From Helicobacter sp. (GTDB lineage: Bacteria; Campylobacterota; Campylobacteria; Campylobacterales; Helicobacteraceae): DNA of 50,896 nucleotides. The notes under the pieces are model-generated. The model ran no database searches, was not told the DNA's origin, and was given only the letters and a program-made list of their open reading frames with translations. Location: contig NZ_JAFVUX010000032.1 of the NCBI RefSeq assembly GCF_017502485.1, forward strand, positions 1 through 50,896, written 5' to 3'. Positions 8,987-17,923 of this stretch are shown in pieces (within the stretch, counting starts at the first letter, position 1; every line of letters begins with the position of its first letter). A program made the translations under genes and the position numbers.

Positions 8987-10288
8987 TTACATTCCCAAAT
9001 ACATCTCATAGCATAAATAGCCATAAAATCCTAAAGCCAAGCAGATAAGCGCATAATAACTATAAGCAAATCGCATGGCCAAAGCACTTATCCCAATATA
9101 CACAACCAAAAACCACAGCGGAGTATAAATCTCTATACTTGGGATTTGCGCCGCAAGCACAAAATCTAGCAAACCATCAAAGCTCCCACCATAGCCAATA
9201 CTATGCAAAAGCACCGCAAGGGGGAAAATCGCCACAAAAGCAATGCTCACGGGGATTGAGATAAGCTGATATGGCGAAAAATATGGGAAAAAGCAATGCA
9301 CAATTGGCGTAATGCTCAAAAACACCGCACAATTAAGCCCAAGAATCTGCGCACATAAACTACGCCACGAGCTAGGCTTACTTACATAACGCATAAACAA
9401 AAAAATATAAAACACCCCAGCCATTGATAGGATAAACCCACGATTAAACGCTACGCCGGGAAAGAGCACCACACAAAGCACTCCCACAAACAAGAGCATA
9501 GCAAAGCTTAAAACCTGTAAACCAGAGACATAGAGCATAAACACCACAGATGCCATAACAAACGCCCGTAAAAACGAAGGTGTAAAATCCAACACAAGCA
9601 AATATCCAAAAAGCGCGAGTAGCACGAGCAAACCTATGTCATAAATCTCATTACGGTAACTAAAATACCGCCTTTGCATTACGCGATACAATGGAGCTAG
9701 CAGAGCAAAAAGCACAAAAGATATGATCCCTAAGTGGAATCCACTAATAGCAAAAATATGTGCAAGTCCTAGCTTATTGCTCACATCGCGCCACGCTTTA
9801 TCAAGTGAAGTGGCAAAAAATAATGTGCTAAATAAACTCGCGTGGATAGGGTTTGTGTGCTGCTTGTAAATCGCCTCTTTGAGCGGAGCACTAGCTTGCT
9901 TATGCGACAATAGTGCGATAGAAAAGCTCATAAAAAAACAGCTTTGCAAATATTTCACAAAGCTGCAATCCTTTCCCATTTTTCCATACAGCCGCACACT
10001 ACGCCCTTGCAATAGCTTTAAATCTTCTTTAGAAGTTGTATAGAGTGTATGAGAATTATGACTAAGCTTTAGCACAAAATAAGATTTATTGTTCTTAATC
10101 TTTGTATATTGTGCTTGTACAACAGCTTCTATCTCGCTAGGCTGCTCAAAAGGCAGTGCGCGAAACTGGTAATAATCAAGTCCAATGCGTGCGCAAAGTA
10201 GCACAAAAAGTACCAAATATGCCACCACCCACTGCCTAGGTGAAAAAAGTGCGATTGCATAAGGTGAGCCTTTGGTCTTTTGCGCCAT
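8987..10288 (-). CDS. comEC: ComEC/Rec2-family DNA uptake channel
   Basis: Inner-membrane channel for single-stranded DNA in natural transformation. The 433-residue protein has an N-terminal soluble/OB-like part after the first helix (about residues 40-110, DUF4131-like). The polytopic Competence domain follows, with the signature HIFAISGFHLGIISF. About ten hydrophobic helices are visible. The C-terminal metallo-beta-lactamase-like domain of Bacillus ComEC is absent, as is usual in Helicobacter. It starts 15 bp after dnaB ends, the same arrangement as in H. pylori, so the two are probably cotranscribed. Confidence 0.9.
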   Translation of the reverse strand: MAQKTKGSPYAIALFSPRQWVVAYLVLFVLLCARIGLDYYQFRALPFEQPSEIEAVVQAQYTKIKNNKSYFVLKLSHNSHTLYTTSKEDLKLLQGRSVRLYGKMGKDCSFVKYLQSCFFMSFSIALLSHKQASAPLKEAIYKQHTNPIHASLFSTLFFATSLDKAWRDVSNKLGLAHIFAISGFHLGIISFVLFALLAPLYRVMQRRYFSYRNEIYDIGLLVLLALFGYLLVLDFTPSFLRAFVMASVVFMLYVSGLQVLSFAMLLFVGVLCVVLFPGVAFNRGFILSMAGVFYIFLFMRYVSKPSSWRSLCAQILGLNCAVFLSITPIVHCFFPYFSPYQLISIPVSIAFVAIFPLAVLLHSIGYGGSFDGLLDFVLAAQIPSIEIYTPLWFLVVYIGISALAMRFAYSYYALICLALGFYGYLCYEMYLGM

Positions 10289-10302
10289 TTGGTTAGACTA
10301 CG

Positions 10303-11799
10303 CTAAATTGGCACAACCTGTACAGGAGCTACATCTGTGGACACATCAATTTTAGCTTGCGTAGGCTCATAGGAAAGTTCACGCGCGCCGTTTGCCACAT
10401 CTTCAAATCGAATAAAGGGCTTATTAAATTGGATTCTAATAGTTTTAGTCTCGCCATTTCGATTTTTAGCAATGATGATTTCTGCTGGCTCCACGCTCTT
10501 TGTGCGCAGTTCTTCAAGCTTGCCTTGAAGCTTCTTTAGGCTATCTTTGTCTTTTTGATCATCTTTTGGGTTGTTTTGGATTTTTTCTATATTGTTGCGT
10601 AGTGTGCTAATGGCATAGACATCTTCTCGATACAAAAATAGCACCACATCAGCATCTTGCTCAATTGATCCAGATTCTCTTAAGTCAGATAATTGCGGGC
10701 GTTTATCATCCCTAGAATCCACCGCCCTACTTACTTGAGAAAGTGCAATAATGGGAATTTCTAAATCCCTTGCAAGCGTCTTTAACCCACGAGAGATTTC
10801 GCTTACTTCTTCGTGCCTTGCGCTATCACTTCTCCCTCCACCACCGCGCATAAGCTGCAGATAATCCACCACTGCTACTTGTAGGCTTGGGACTTGAGCT
10901 TTAAGCTTACGAAGCTTGGAGCGTAGCTGGGCTATGGTAAGCGAACTACCATCATCGATATAAAGAGACTTTGACAGGAGCATTTGGGTCGTTTCTGTAA
11001 GCTTGCTCCAATCCCCATCATCTAGCTTGCCCTGCCGTAAAGTCTGTAAGGGGATAGAAGTGAGAGAAGAAAGCATACGAAACATCAACTGCGTAGCGGG
11101 CATTTCTAGGCTAAAGATTGCTACTGCACCACCACGGTTAAGTGTATGCTGGATCATATTTAAAAACAGCGTAGTCTTCCCCATAGCAGGGCGCGCAGCG
11201 ATGATAATTAGCTCTCCAGAACGAAAGCCCGTGGTGTATTTATTCAACTCTGCAAAGCCCGTATCCACACCCACAAGATCATTAAAGCCACGCTCTTTCA
11301 TCTCTTCTATTTCTTGTAGTGTACTATCAATCACACTACGCACGCTTTGAAACTCTGTATGCGCGCTTTTTGAAGAAATCGCATAAATCTCGCGCTCGAC
11401 CTCATCAAGCAATACATCACTCTCAATACTTACATCACTTGTGCGAGAGGCGATCTTAGTCGCAAGAGTGGCAAGCTGGCGTTTAATAGAAGCGGTTTTG
11501 ATCTCTTTAATATAAGCAACGACATTGGCAATAGGACTTGTGGCAATGATATGAGCAAAGTCCTCTTCGCTGATTTTGCTATCTTTGATCCTAGAAGCGA
11601 CAAACTCGGCATTTATAGGGAGATCTTGCAACTTTAGCTCAAGGCATATTTCAATGATCTTTTGGTGCTGAGCAAACAAAAAGTCGCTTACTACAAGCGA
11701 GTCTTGCACTTGGGTGAAAATATGCTCATCAAACAAAAATGCTGCGATAAGCCCACGCTCGACATTAAGTAAATATGCATTTGCATCATCATGTCTCAT
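10303..11799 (-). CDS. dnaB: Replicative DNA helicase DnaB
   Basis: Hexameric replication-fork helicase. The N-terminal domain (about 1-105) contacts primase. The RecA-like core has the Walker A motif ARPAMGKTTL, the Walker B region VAVVDYLQLM, the SRAVDSR motif and the Arg-finger region. The QLSDLRESGSIEQDADVVLFLYR block is characteristic. The frame is open to 11826, but the ATG at 11799 has AAGGA 6 nt before it and yields MRHDDANAYLLNVERGLIAA, the expected start. A hydrophilic Lys/Asp-rich stretch (KIQNNPKDDQKDKDSLKK) before the last strand is a Helicobacter-type insertion. Confidence 0.96.
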   Translation of the reverse strand: MRHDDANAYLLNVERGLIAAFLFDEHIFTQVQDSLVVSDFLFAQHQKIIEICLELKLQDLPINAEFVASRIKDSKISEEDFAHIIATSPIANVVAYIKEIKTASIKRQLATLATKIASRTSDVSIESDVLLDEVEREIYAISSKSAHTEFQSVRSVIDSTLQEIEEMKERGFNDLVGVDTGFAELNKYTTGFRSGELIIIAARPAMGKTTLFLNMIQHTLNRGGAVAIFSLEMPATQLMFRMLSSLTSIPLQTLRQGKLDDGDWSKLTETTQMLLSKSLYIDDGSSLTIAQLRSKLRKLKAQVPSLQVAVVDYLQLMRGGGGRSDSARHEEVSEISRGLKTLARDLEIPIIALSQVSRAVDSRDDKRPQLSDLRESGSIEQDADVVLFLYREDVYAISTLRNNIEKIQNNPKDDQKDKDSLKKLQGKLEELRTKSVEPAEIIIAKNRNGETKTIRIQFNKPFIRFEDVANGARELSYEPTQAKIDVSTDVAPVQVVPI

Positions 11800-11952
11800 A
11801 TATATCCTTAAAAGAAAGCAAAGCACCAGATCTTACTGGCAAATCTCGCTTCGATTGTAACCAAAGCTTTCCTAGCTTTTCTTTAAAAACACATCTCGCT
11901 TTGCTACAATACCACCTTGTACTTCTATTGACTTATTGATTGAAGGGTAGCT

Positions 11953-13032
11953 ATGAAGCAAGTAGAAAAAAGAATGCGCGCAGAGTGGGAGAAACAAGCA
12001 GCTATATTGCTTGCATTCCCACACGCTAAGAGCGATTGGGCAAACAAGATTGACAAAGCAAGGCAATGCTTTTTAGACATTATAGAATCCATTATCACAT
12101 TTGAGAGAGTACTTGTGTGTATCGATATACAAGATACACAAGGACTAGCAGTGTTATGCAAGCATTTTGGCAGCAATATGCCACCGCTTACTCCCTACAC
12201 AACACATACACTTACTCCCCAAATCACTCTAGCATTTGTACCTACAAATGATACTTGGGCTAGAGATTTTGGGGTGATTACTTGCGCACAAAAGCTAGAT
12301 TCTAGTGCGCTAGAATCTAATCTCTTGCTAGATTTTAGCTTTAATGGTTGGGGGCTAAAATACCCCAGTAATTTTGATAACCAAATCACCAAATCCTTAC
12401 ATAAACTAGGCGCGCTAGGGCAGCTCCCACTAGAATCTAGCTCCTTTATCCTAGAAGGAGGGAGCATTGATACTGATGGCTTAGGCACGATCCTTACAAC
12501 CACTGCTTGCTTGCTAGAGCCTAATCGCAACGCCACTTACACCAAAGCAGAGATAGAATCCACTCTATGCCAAAGTCTAGGAGCAAAGCGCGTGCTATGG
12601 CTAGAAAATGGCTTCTTACAAGGTGATGATACCGATAGCCACATTGATATGCTAGCGCGCTTTTTAAGCCCAGATACCATAGCCTACATTAGCTGCGATG
12701 ATACAAGCGACCCACACTATCAAGCCCTACAAGCTATGGAGCAAGAAGTGCGCGCACTAAAACAAGCTAATGGCAGTCCTTATAAACTCTGTCGCCTGCC
12801 TTTTGTGCGTGCAATCTATGATGATTTTGGCGAGCGATTGCCTGCTAGCTATGCAAACTTTCTCTTTGTTAATGGTGCATTACTTGTGCCAATCTATGAT
12901 GATCCAAGCGATGCGCAAGCCCTAGCTCTACTCAAAGAAGCTCTACCTAATCGAGCAGTGCTAGGGATCAATGCACGCGCACTCATTGAGTGGCACGGCA
13001 GTTTGCACTGCGTAAGTATGCAGCTTTATTGA
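11953..13032 (+). CDS. Agmatine deiminase / peptidyl-arginine deiminase family protein
   Basis: Member of the PAD_porph family, which hydrolyses guanidino groups; the likely reaction is agmatine to N-carbamoylputrescine plus ammonia, in polyamine metabolism. The 359-residue length fits. Conserved features include TWARDFG, LEGGSIDTDGLG, GDDTDSHIDMLARF with the catalytic His/Asp, and the nucleophile Cys near the end in WHGSLHCVSMQ. The stop overlaps the hypF start (TGATG), and this gene also precedes hypF in H. pylori (HP0049-HP0048, from memory). Substrate is inferred from the family. Confidence 0.9.
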   Translation: MKQVEKRMRAEWEKQAAILLAFPHAKSDWANKIDKARQCFLDIIESIITFERVLVCIDIQDTQGLAVLCKHFGSNMPPLTPYTTHTLTPQITLAFVPTNDTWARDFGVITCAQKLDSSALESNLLLDFSFNGWGLKYPSNFDNQITKSLHKLGALGQLPLESSSFILEGGSIDTDGLGTILTTTACLLEPNRNATYTKAEIESTLCQSLGAKRVLWLENGFLQGDDTDSHIDMLARFLSPDTIAYISCDDTSDPHYQALQAMEQEVRALKQANGSPYKLCRLPFVRAIYDDFGERLPASYANFLFVNGALLVPIYDDPSDAQALALLKEALPNRAVLGINARALIEWHGSLHCVSMQLY

Positions 13033-15512
13033 TGCTAGTTCTGCGATTTGTAGGTGTGGTGCAGGGCGTTGGATTCCGCCCAATTGTGTATCGCATAGCC
13101 ACAGAGCTTGGACTTTGTGGGGGTGTGTATAATGACAATGGTGATGCGGTCATAGTTATTGATTGCCCAAGGCTACCTAAACCCATACCATCAAGGCATA
13201 AAGCACGATTTGTGCGAGTTTATCCTTGCGTGGTTATAGACTCTAGTACCAAAGCTTCTTTACTACCAACACGCGCGCTCATATTCCTTAATGCACTTCT
13301 TTGTGCCTTGCCACAACTTGCCCATATTACACATATCACTATCTATCCCTTACACTTAGCACTTCGCGCGCTCCCTAGCCTAGCGCAGATTGATTCACGC
13401 ACCTTGCAAGCGAGATTTAGCATTTTACCATCTCATAGCTCTAAGAGCCAAAGCTCACTCTCTATCCCTCGTGATAGCGCGACTTGTAAAGATTGCCTAC
13501 GGGAGATTTTCACACCTACTTCGCGTTTTTACCATTATCATCTATGTGCTTGCACAAATTGTGGCGCAAGATATAGCATCATTGACGCCCTGCCCTATGA
13601 TAGAGAGCGCACAAGTATGAGAGACTTCCCATTATGCAAAGCTTGCAAGCAAGACTTTAGCTCACCAAGCAGTCGCTTCTACCACGCTCAGCCCATTTCT
13701 TGCAATACCTGCGCAATTACATTAAAGCTATTGGATTCTAGGGGCAATATCATACTTGCCAAAGAGTATGCAGGCATAGAGCTATGCGCTAAACTCTTAA
13801 AGCAAGGAGAGATTGTTTGCATTAAGGGGTTAGGGGGCTTTGCGCTTATTTGTGATAGCACAAATAAGCGCGCAATTTATCGCTTAAGAGAGTGTAAAAA
13901 CCGCCCACATAAGCCCTTTGCCATAATGTGTAAAGATTTAGAGCAAGCAAGAAGTATCGCACATTTGTACAAAGAGGAAGAAGATGCGCTTACTTCGCTG
14001 GCTGCGCCCATTGTCCTAGTGCATTCCAAAGCCAAATCCTCCAAGGCAAAGCCAACACCCATTGCCATAGATGCCATCGCCCCAAACTTAAGCACCATTG
14101 GCATTTTACTTGCCAACACCCCCTTGCACCATCTTTTGCTTGATCTTTTTCCCAATCCTATACTCTACACAAGTGCTAATCTTAAAGCAGAGCCTATCAT
14201 CACTCAAGTAGATGATGCCCTAAGCCAGCTAGCACATATCACACCTTATGTGCTAGATATTGGTAGAGAGATTCTACACGGGGTTGATGACTCCATTACG
14301 CGCTATATAGATTCTAGTATGCGTCCTATCCGTCTAGCAAGAGGACTAACTCCAAACACCATAAATTCCCAACTCACTACGCCTAAAAATCCACATCAAA
14401 CAATCGTAGCCCTAGGCGCAGGGGAGAAAATCACCCCCACTCTAGCCACTGCCACACACATCATCATAACCCCCTATATCGGTAGCTTACAAAGTCCTGC
14501 ATCATTAGCGCGCTTGGAAGAAAATCTGGCAGTATTTTTACCATCTATGCAAAAGCCTTCCATCATCGTAAGCGATAAGCACCCACGATTTGAGACGACC
14601 AAGCTAGCCCAAAATTTCGCTACACAATACCAAGCCACGCATCTTAATCTCTATCACCACCACGCACACCACTGCGCGATTTGGGCAGAGATGGTACGCA
14701 GTGAAGACGAGCAGATCCTAAGTGTCGTGTGGGATGGAAGTGGGCTTGGAGAAGATGGCAGTATCTGGGGTGGAGAGTTTTTGCTTGGTAATTGTAGAGA
14801 AATTAAGCGTGTGGGACATTTCGCTCCATTTTATCTACTTGGTGGCCAACGAGCGATAGTCGATATTAAGCGCATAGCTTATATACTTGCATTAGAAGCG
14901 GGAGCTTGCGCAATGATCGCACGCTATGAAGCTTGCTTACCAAAGCCTTTGCTCACTTTAGCAAAGTCCAGCCCACAGGATACACGCATAACAACAAGCA
15001 GTGTAGGTAGGATCATTGATGGTGTAGCGCATTTGCTAGGACTACTAGATTCTACTACTTATGAAGGGCAAGCAGGCGCACTGCTAGAATCCATAGCACA
15101 AGAGCCAAACGCCCCTAAAACCCATTACCCCTATATAATCACACAGAGTGGCATTATCCAATGGCAGCCAATGATCGCAGCAATTTGTGATGATATACAA
15201 GCACTAGAATCCACTTCTACTACTTCTCTTGCTACAAATGCCACAAGAGGTATCATTGCCTATAAATTTCTCTACACACTAGCCCACATTGCTAGGACAT
15301 TTATTTTAATACACAAAGCTAAAGTACGCATAGGGCTTAGCGGTGGCGTGTTTCAAAACAAGCTTTTATGCGAAATTCTAGGGGCAATGCTAAGAGTGCA
15401 GGGGATAGAATACCACTTCCACACTCTTGTACCTTGCAATGATGGCGGTATAGCCTTTGGGCAAGCAGCCTTTGCTAGCAGAGTTATGGTACAATATCCT
15501 AATCTACGATAA
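13032..15512 (+). CDS. hypF: [NiFe]-hydrogenase maturation carbamoyltransferase HypF
   Basis: Makes the carbamoyl group passed to HypE, the source of the cyanide ligands of [NiFe]-hydrogenase. The 826-residue protein has four expected parts: an acylphosphatase-like N-terminus (VVQGVGFRP); two zinc-finger pairs (CKDC...CTNC and CKAC...CNTC); a YrdC-like domain beginning near CIKGLGGFALICD; and a Kae1-like C-terminal part with HHHAHHCAIWAE and a VWDGSGLGEDGSIWGGEF block. The ATG at 13032 overlaps the upstream stop by one base (TGATG) and gives MLVLRFVGVVQGVGFRP; an upstream frame extension to 12990 is unlikely. Other hyp genes are not in the window. Confidence 0.96.
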   Translation: MLVLRFVGVVQGVGFRPIVYRIATELGLCGGVYNDNGDAVIVIDCPRLPKPIPSRHKARFVRVYPCVVIDSSTKASLLPTRALIFLNALLCALPQLAHITHITIYPLHLALRALPSLAQIDSRTLQARFSILPSHSSKSQSSLSIPRDSATCKDCLREIFTPTSRFYHYHLCACTNCGARYSIIDALPYDRERTSMRDFPLCKACKQDFSSPSSRFYHAQPISCNTCAITLKLLDSRGNIILAKEYAGIELCAKLLKQGEIVCIKGLGGFALICDSTNKRAIYRLRECKNRPHKPFAIMCKDLEQARSIAHLYKEEEDALTSLAAPIVLVHSKAKSSKAKPTPIAIDAIAPNLSTIGILLANTPLHHLLLDLFPNPILYTSANLKAEPIITQVDDALSQLAHITPYVLDIGREILHGVDDSITRYIDSSMRPIRLARGLTPNTINSQLTTPKNPHQTIVALGAGEKITPTLATATHIIITPYIGSLQSPASLARLEENLAVFLPSMQKPSIIVSDKHPRFETTKLAQNFATQYQATHLNLYHHHAHHCAIWAEMVRSEDEQILSVVWDGSGLGEDGSIWGGEFLLGNCREIKRVGHFAPFYLLGGQRAIVDIKRIAYILALEAGACAMIARYEACLPKPLLTLAKSSPQDTRITTSSVGRIIDGVAHLLGLLDSTTYEGQAGALLESIAQEPNAPKTHYPYIITQSGIIQWQPMIAAICDDIQALESTSTTSLATNATRGIIAYKFLYTLAHIARTFILIHKAKVRIGLSGGVFQNKLLCEILGAMLRVQGIEYHFHTLVPCNDGGIAFGQAAFASRVMVQYPNLR

Positions 15513-15522
15513 AGGCACACCA

Positions 15523-17325
15523 ATGGCAAAACCACATAAGCAAAATATACTACACAAATCATCAAAGTCAAAAGAAATCCCACACAATTGGGATTTAAGC
15601 GCGCTTTTTGCAAACAATGAGCAAGCAAGCAAATATCTTGTTACCACTTATAAACAAGCCAAAGCTTTTCAGGAGCATTACCAAAATACCTTAGCCACGC
15701 TTACCCCCGAGGATTTTTATACCGCGTTGCTTGCATACGAGCAACTAATCGAGCGTATTAGCAGAGTGATGACTTATGCGTTTTTACTCTTTGCACAAGA
15801 TACAAAAAAAGGCGATATTTACGCACAATATGAACTTAAAAGCAACGAAGCCCAAAGTCTGCTTGTGTTTTTTGAGCTAGAGTTTTGCGAGCTAGAGCCT
15901 AAAATCCAGCAGGCTTTCATCAAGCAAGCACACACGCATACCTTCTACTTACAAACACTTCTGCAAGCTAAGCCCTATCAACTTCCACTAAGCGCAGAGC
16001 AAGCCCTAATTGCTACTTCAAGCGTGGGAGTCAATGCCTTTAGTAGGCTCTTTGATGAGCATTTAAGTGCGTTAAAAATTGGCAAACATAAGCGAAGTGA
16101 AGAAGAAGTGCTAGCAGAGCTCCATAACCCCAAGCGCGCAAAGCGCAAAAATGCGCAAAAAGCCTTTACTAAAAGCCTAGAAGATTCTAGTCCGTTGCTT
16201 TGCTATATCCTAAATATGGTGCGCAAAGATGTATCCATTACCACAAAGCTACGCGGCTACCCTAGCAAAGAAGCGCCACGCCACCTAAGCAACCACATCA
16301 CACAAAAAAGCGTTGATTCTATGATAGACATCACAACTAAACACTACCATATCGTGCAAGACTACTACCGCATAAAAGCTGATCTTATGGGCATAAAGCT
16401 TAAAGACTACGACAGATACGCGCCACTTTTTTCCCACACTTCTGCTATGCACTACAATCAGGCAATAGGGCTTGTTACACAAACTTATAAGGGGTTTTCC
16501 AAAGAGTTTGGCGCAATCGTTGAAAAAGCCTTGCAAGAAGGCTGGATAAGCTCCCACCCTATGCCAAACAAACGCGGCGGAGCGTTTAGCCACGGCAGTG
16601 TGCCTAGCGCACACCCTTATGTCTTGCTTAACTGGACAGGTAATCGCAGAGATGCTTTCACCATAGCGCACGAATTTGGGCATATGATCCACCAAGAGCT
16701 AAGTAAAAAAGTAGGCACGCTAAGCCACGATACACCCTTAACCACTGCAGAAACTGCCTCTGTCTTTGGAGAAATGTTACTCTTTGATCATCTTAAATCC
16801 ACGCTAAGCAAGCAAGAGCTACTACCAATTTATGCTGGCAAGCTTGAAGATATATTCTCCACACTTTTCCGCCAAGTGGTGATGACAAATTTTGAACGAG
16901 CAATCCACGACAAAGATGGAGAGCTACAAATCACTGATTTTGATAGAATCTGGCGAGAAGAAAATGCCAAAATGTTTGGCAAGAGCGTAGAGCTTACCAA
17001 AAATTACGCGCGCTGGTGGAGCTATATCCCACACTTTATCCACTCACCCTTTTACTGCTATGCTTATAGCTATGGGCAGTTGCTTGTACTAGCACTCTTT
17101 GGGCTTTATAAGAGTGGGAAATGCAAAGACTTTGTCGCCACATATACAGAGTTTCTATCCCTTGGTGGGAGCAAAGCACCAAGCGAGCTTATCAAGGCAT
17201 TTGGCTTTGATATAGAAAGCGATAGATTTTGGGAGGTTGGTATACAAGAAGTGCGCGCTATGCTAGAAGAATTCCACACGATCTTGCGCGCTAGTGGCTA
17301 CAAGGTACGCAAGCTAAAACGATAA
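15523..17325 (+). CDS. pepF: Oligoendopeptidase F (M3 family zinc peptidase)
   Basis: Cytoplasmic metallopeptidase that cuts short peptides. The 600-residue product contains the zinc site HEFGH in TIAHEFGHMIHQEL with the downstream glutamate in the ETASVFGE segment, and the C-terminal YAYSYGQLLVLALFGLYKSG block typical of the PepF branch. The ATG at 15523 follows AAAGG at a 7-nt gap and just clears the hypF stop; the open frame back to 15457 overlaps hypF and is not used. No signal peptide. Confidence 0.94.
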   Translation: MAKPHKQNILHKSSKSKEIPHNWDLSALFANNEQASKYLVTTYKQAKAFQEHYQNTLATLTPEDFYTALLAYEQLIERISRVMTYAFLLFAQDTKKGDIYAQYELKSNEAQSLLVFFELEFCELEPKIQQAFIKQAHTHTFYLQTLLQAKPYQLPLSAEQALIATSSVGVNAFSRLFDEHLSALKIGKHKRSEEEVLAELHNPKRAKRKNAQKAFTKSLEDSSPLLCYILNMVRKDVSITTKLRGYPSKEAPRHLSNHITQKSVDSMIDITTKHYHIVQDYYRIKADLMGIKLKDYDRYAPLFSHTSAMHYNQAIGLVTQTYKGFSKEFGAIVEKALQEGWISSHPMPNKRGGAFSHGSVPSAHPYVLLNWTGNRRDAFTIAHEFGHMIHQELSKKVGTLSHDTPLTTAETASVFGEMLLFDHLKSTLSKQELLPIYAGKLEDIFSTLFRQVVMTNFERAIHDKDGELQITDFDRIWREENAKMFGKSVELTKNYARWWSYIPHFIHSPFYCYAYSYGQLLVLALFGLYKSGKCKDFVATYTEFLSLGGSKAPSELIKAFGFDIESDRFWEVGIQEVRAMLEEFHTILRASGYKVRKLKR

Positions 17326-17334
17326 AGGAGCATT

Positions 17335-17871
17335 ATGCAATATACGCCAAGCCAAGCGTTTGAGATACTCTATGACCACTACTGCGCGCAAATACTGACA
17401 TTTTTGCAGCAAAGTGGTAGGCAGTTTGGGATTTTGTGTGATAAACAAAAGGTGCGATTTGATCCGCCACTAGCCAAAGAACAAGCTAAGAAAATGGGTA
17501 AAATGCTCGAGTTTCTCATCTCTGGTAGCACTTTTGCATCATTAGACATTCGCCAAGACTCCCTAGGGCAAATATCTGTGCATTTTGTCGTAGGGCTAAC
17601 TCCGGGTGGTGATGGCGAACTGGTGAGTGTGCGTGTGCGTGGGATCTACCAAATTTTCATCAAAGATACTTTGCACGAAGATTGTGCGCTTTTTACACGA
17701 GTGGATTCTAGCTTGATCTTCCCAGCAGATTCTATCCCACTAGAATCTGCAAGCCCTAACCACGATCTCTTTAGCCAAGAAGAACGGCAGTCCCTGCAAG
17801 CAATCTTGCAAAACTCCCATAATCGCGAGGTTTTTGAGCAACTCGCTATGCAAAGCGATGAGCCTAAATAA
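17335..17871 (+). CDS. Conserved-looking protein of unknown function
   Basis: Not recognised. It encodes 178 residues, soluble, alpha/beta, with no signal peptide or membrane helix. The C-terminal third is acidic and helical (FSQEERQSLQAILQNSHNREVFEQLAM). AAAGGAG precedes the ATG at a normal gap, 9 bp after the pepF stop, so it is probably cotranscribed with pepF. Codon and word use match its neighbours, including TAGATTCTA-type words, so there is no sign of transfer. Confidence 0.72.
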   Translation: MQYTPSQAFEILYDHYCAQILTFLQQSGRQFGILCDKQKVRFDPPLAKEQAKKMGKMLEFLISGSTFASLDIRQDSLGQISVHFVVGLTPGGDGELVSVRVRGIYQIFIKDTLHEDCALFTRVDSSLIFPADSIPLESASPNHDLFSQEERQSLQAILQNSHNREVFEQLAMQSDEPK

Positions 17872-17892
17872 CTACACGCACAAAGAACCTGC

Positions 17893-17898
17893 TATAAT
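17893..17898 (+). promoter_or_regulatory. -10 promoter for the 17924 gene
   Basis: A perfect TATAAT lies 25 nt before the ATG, just after the preceding stop. If used, transcription would start near 17905 with a short leader that still contains the TAGGAG ribosome site. Predicted only. Confidence 0.4.
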
Positions 17899-17923
17899 AA
17901 CCAGCCAAATTAGGAGTGACACT

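Noticed and set aside
8987-10288. ComEC without the C-terminal metallo-beta-lactamase domain as a truncation
   Set aside because: This short form is normal in Helicobacter and its relatives; the frame is intact and next to dnaB as expected.
10303-10600. Lys/Asp-rich stretch in DnaB as an intein or insertion
   Set aside because: It is only about 30 residues, without intein splice motifs; a loop extension is more likely.
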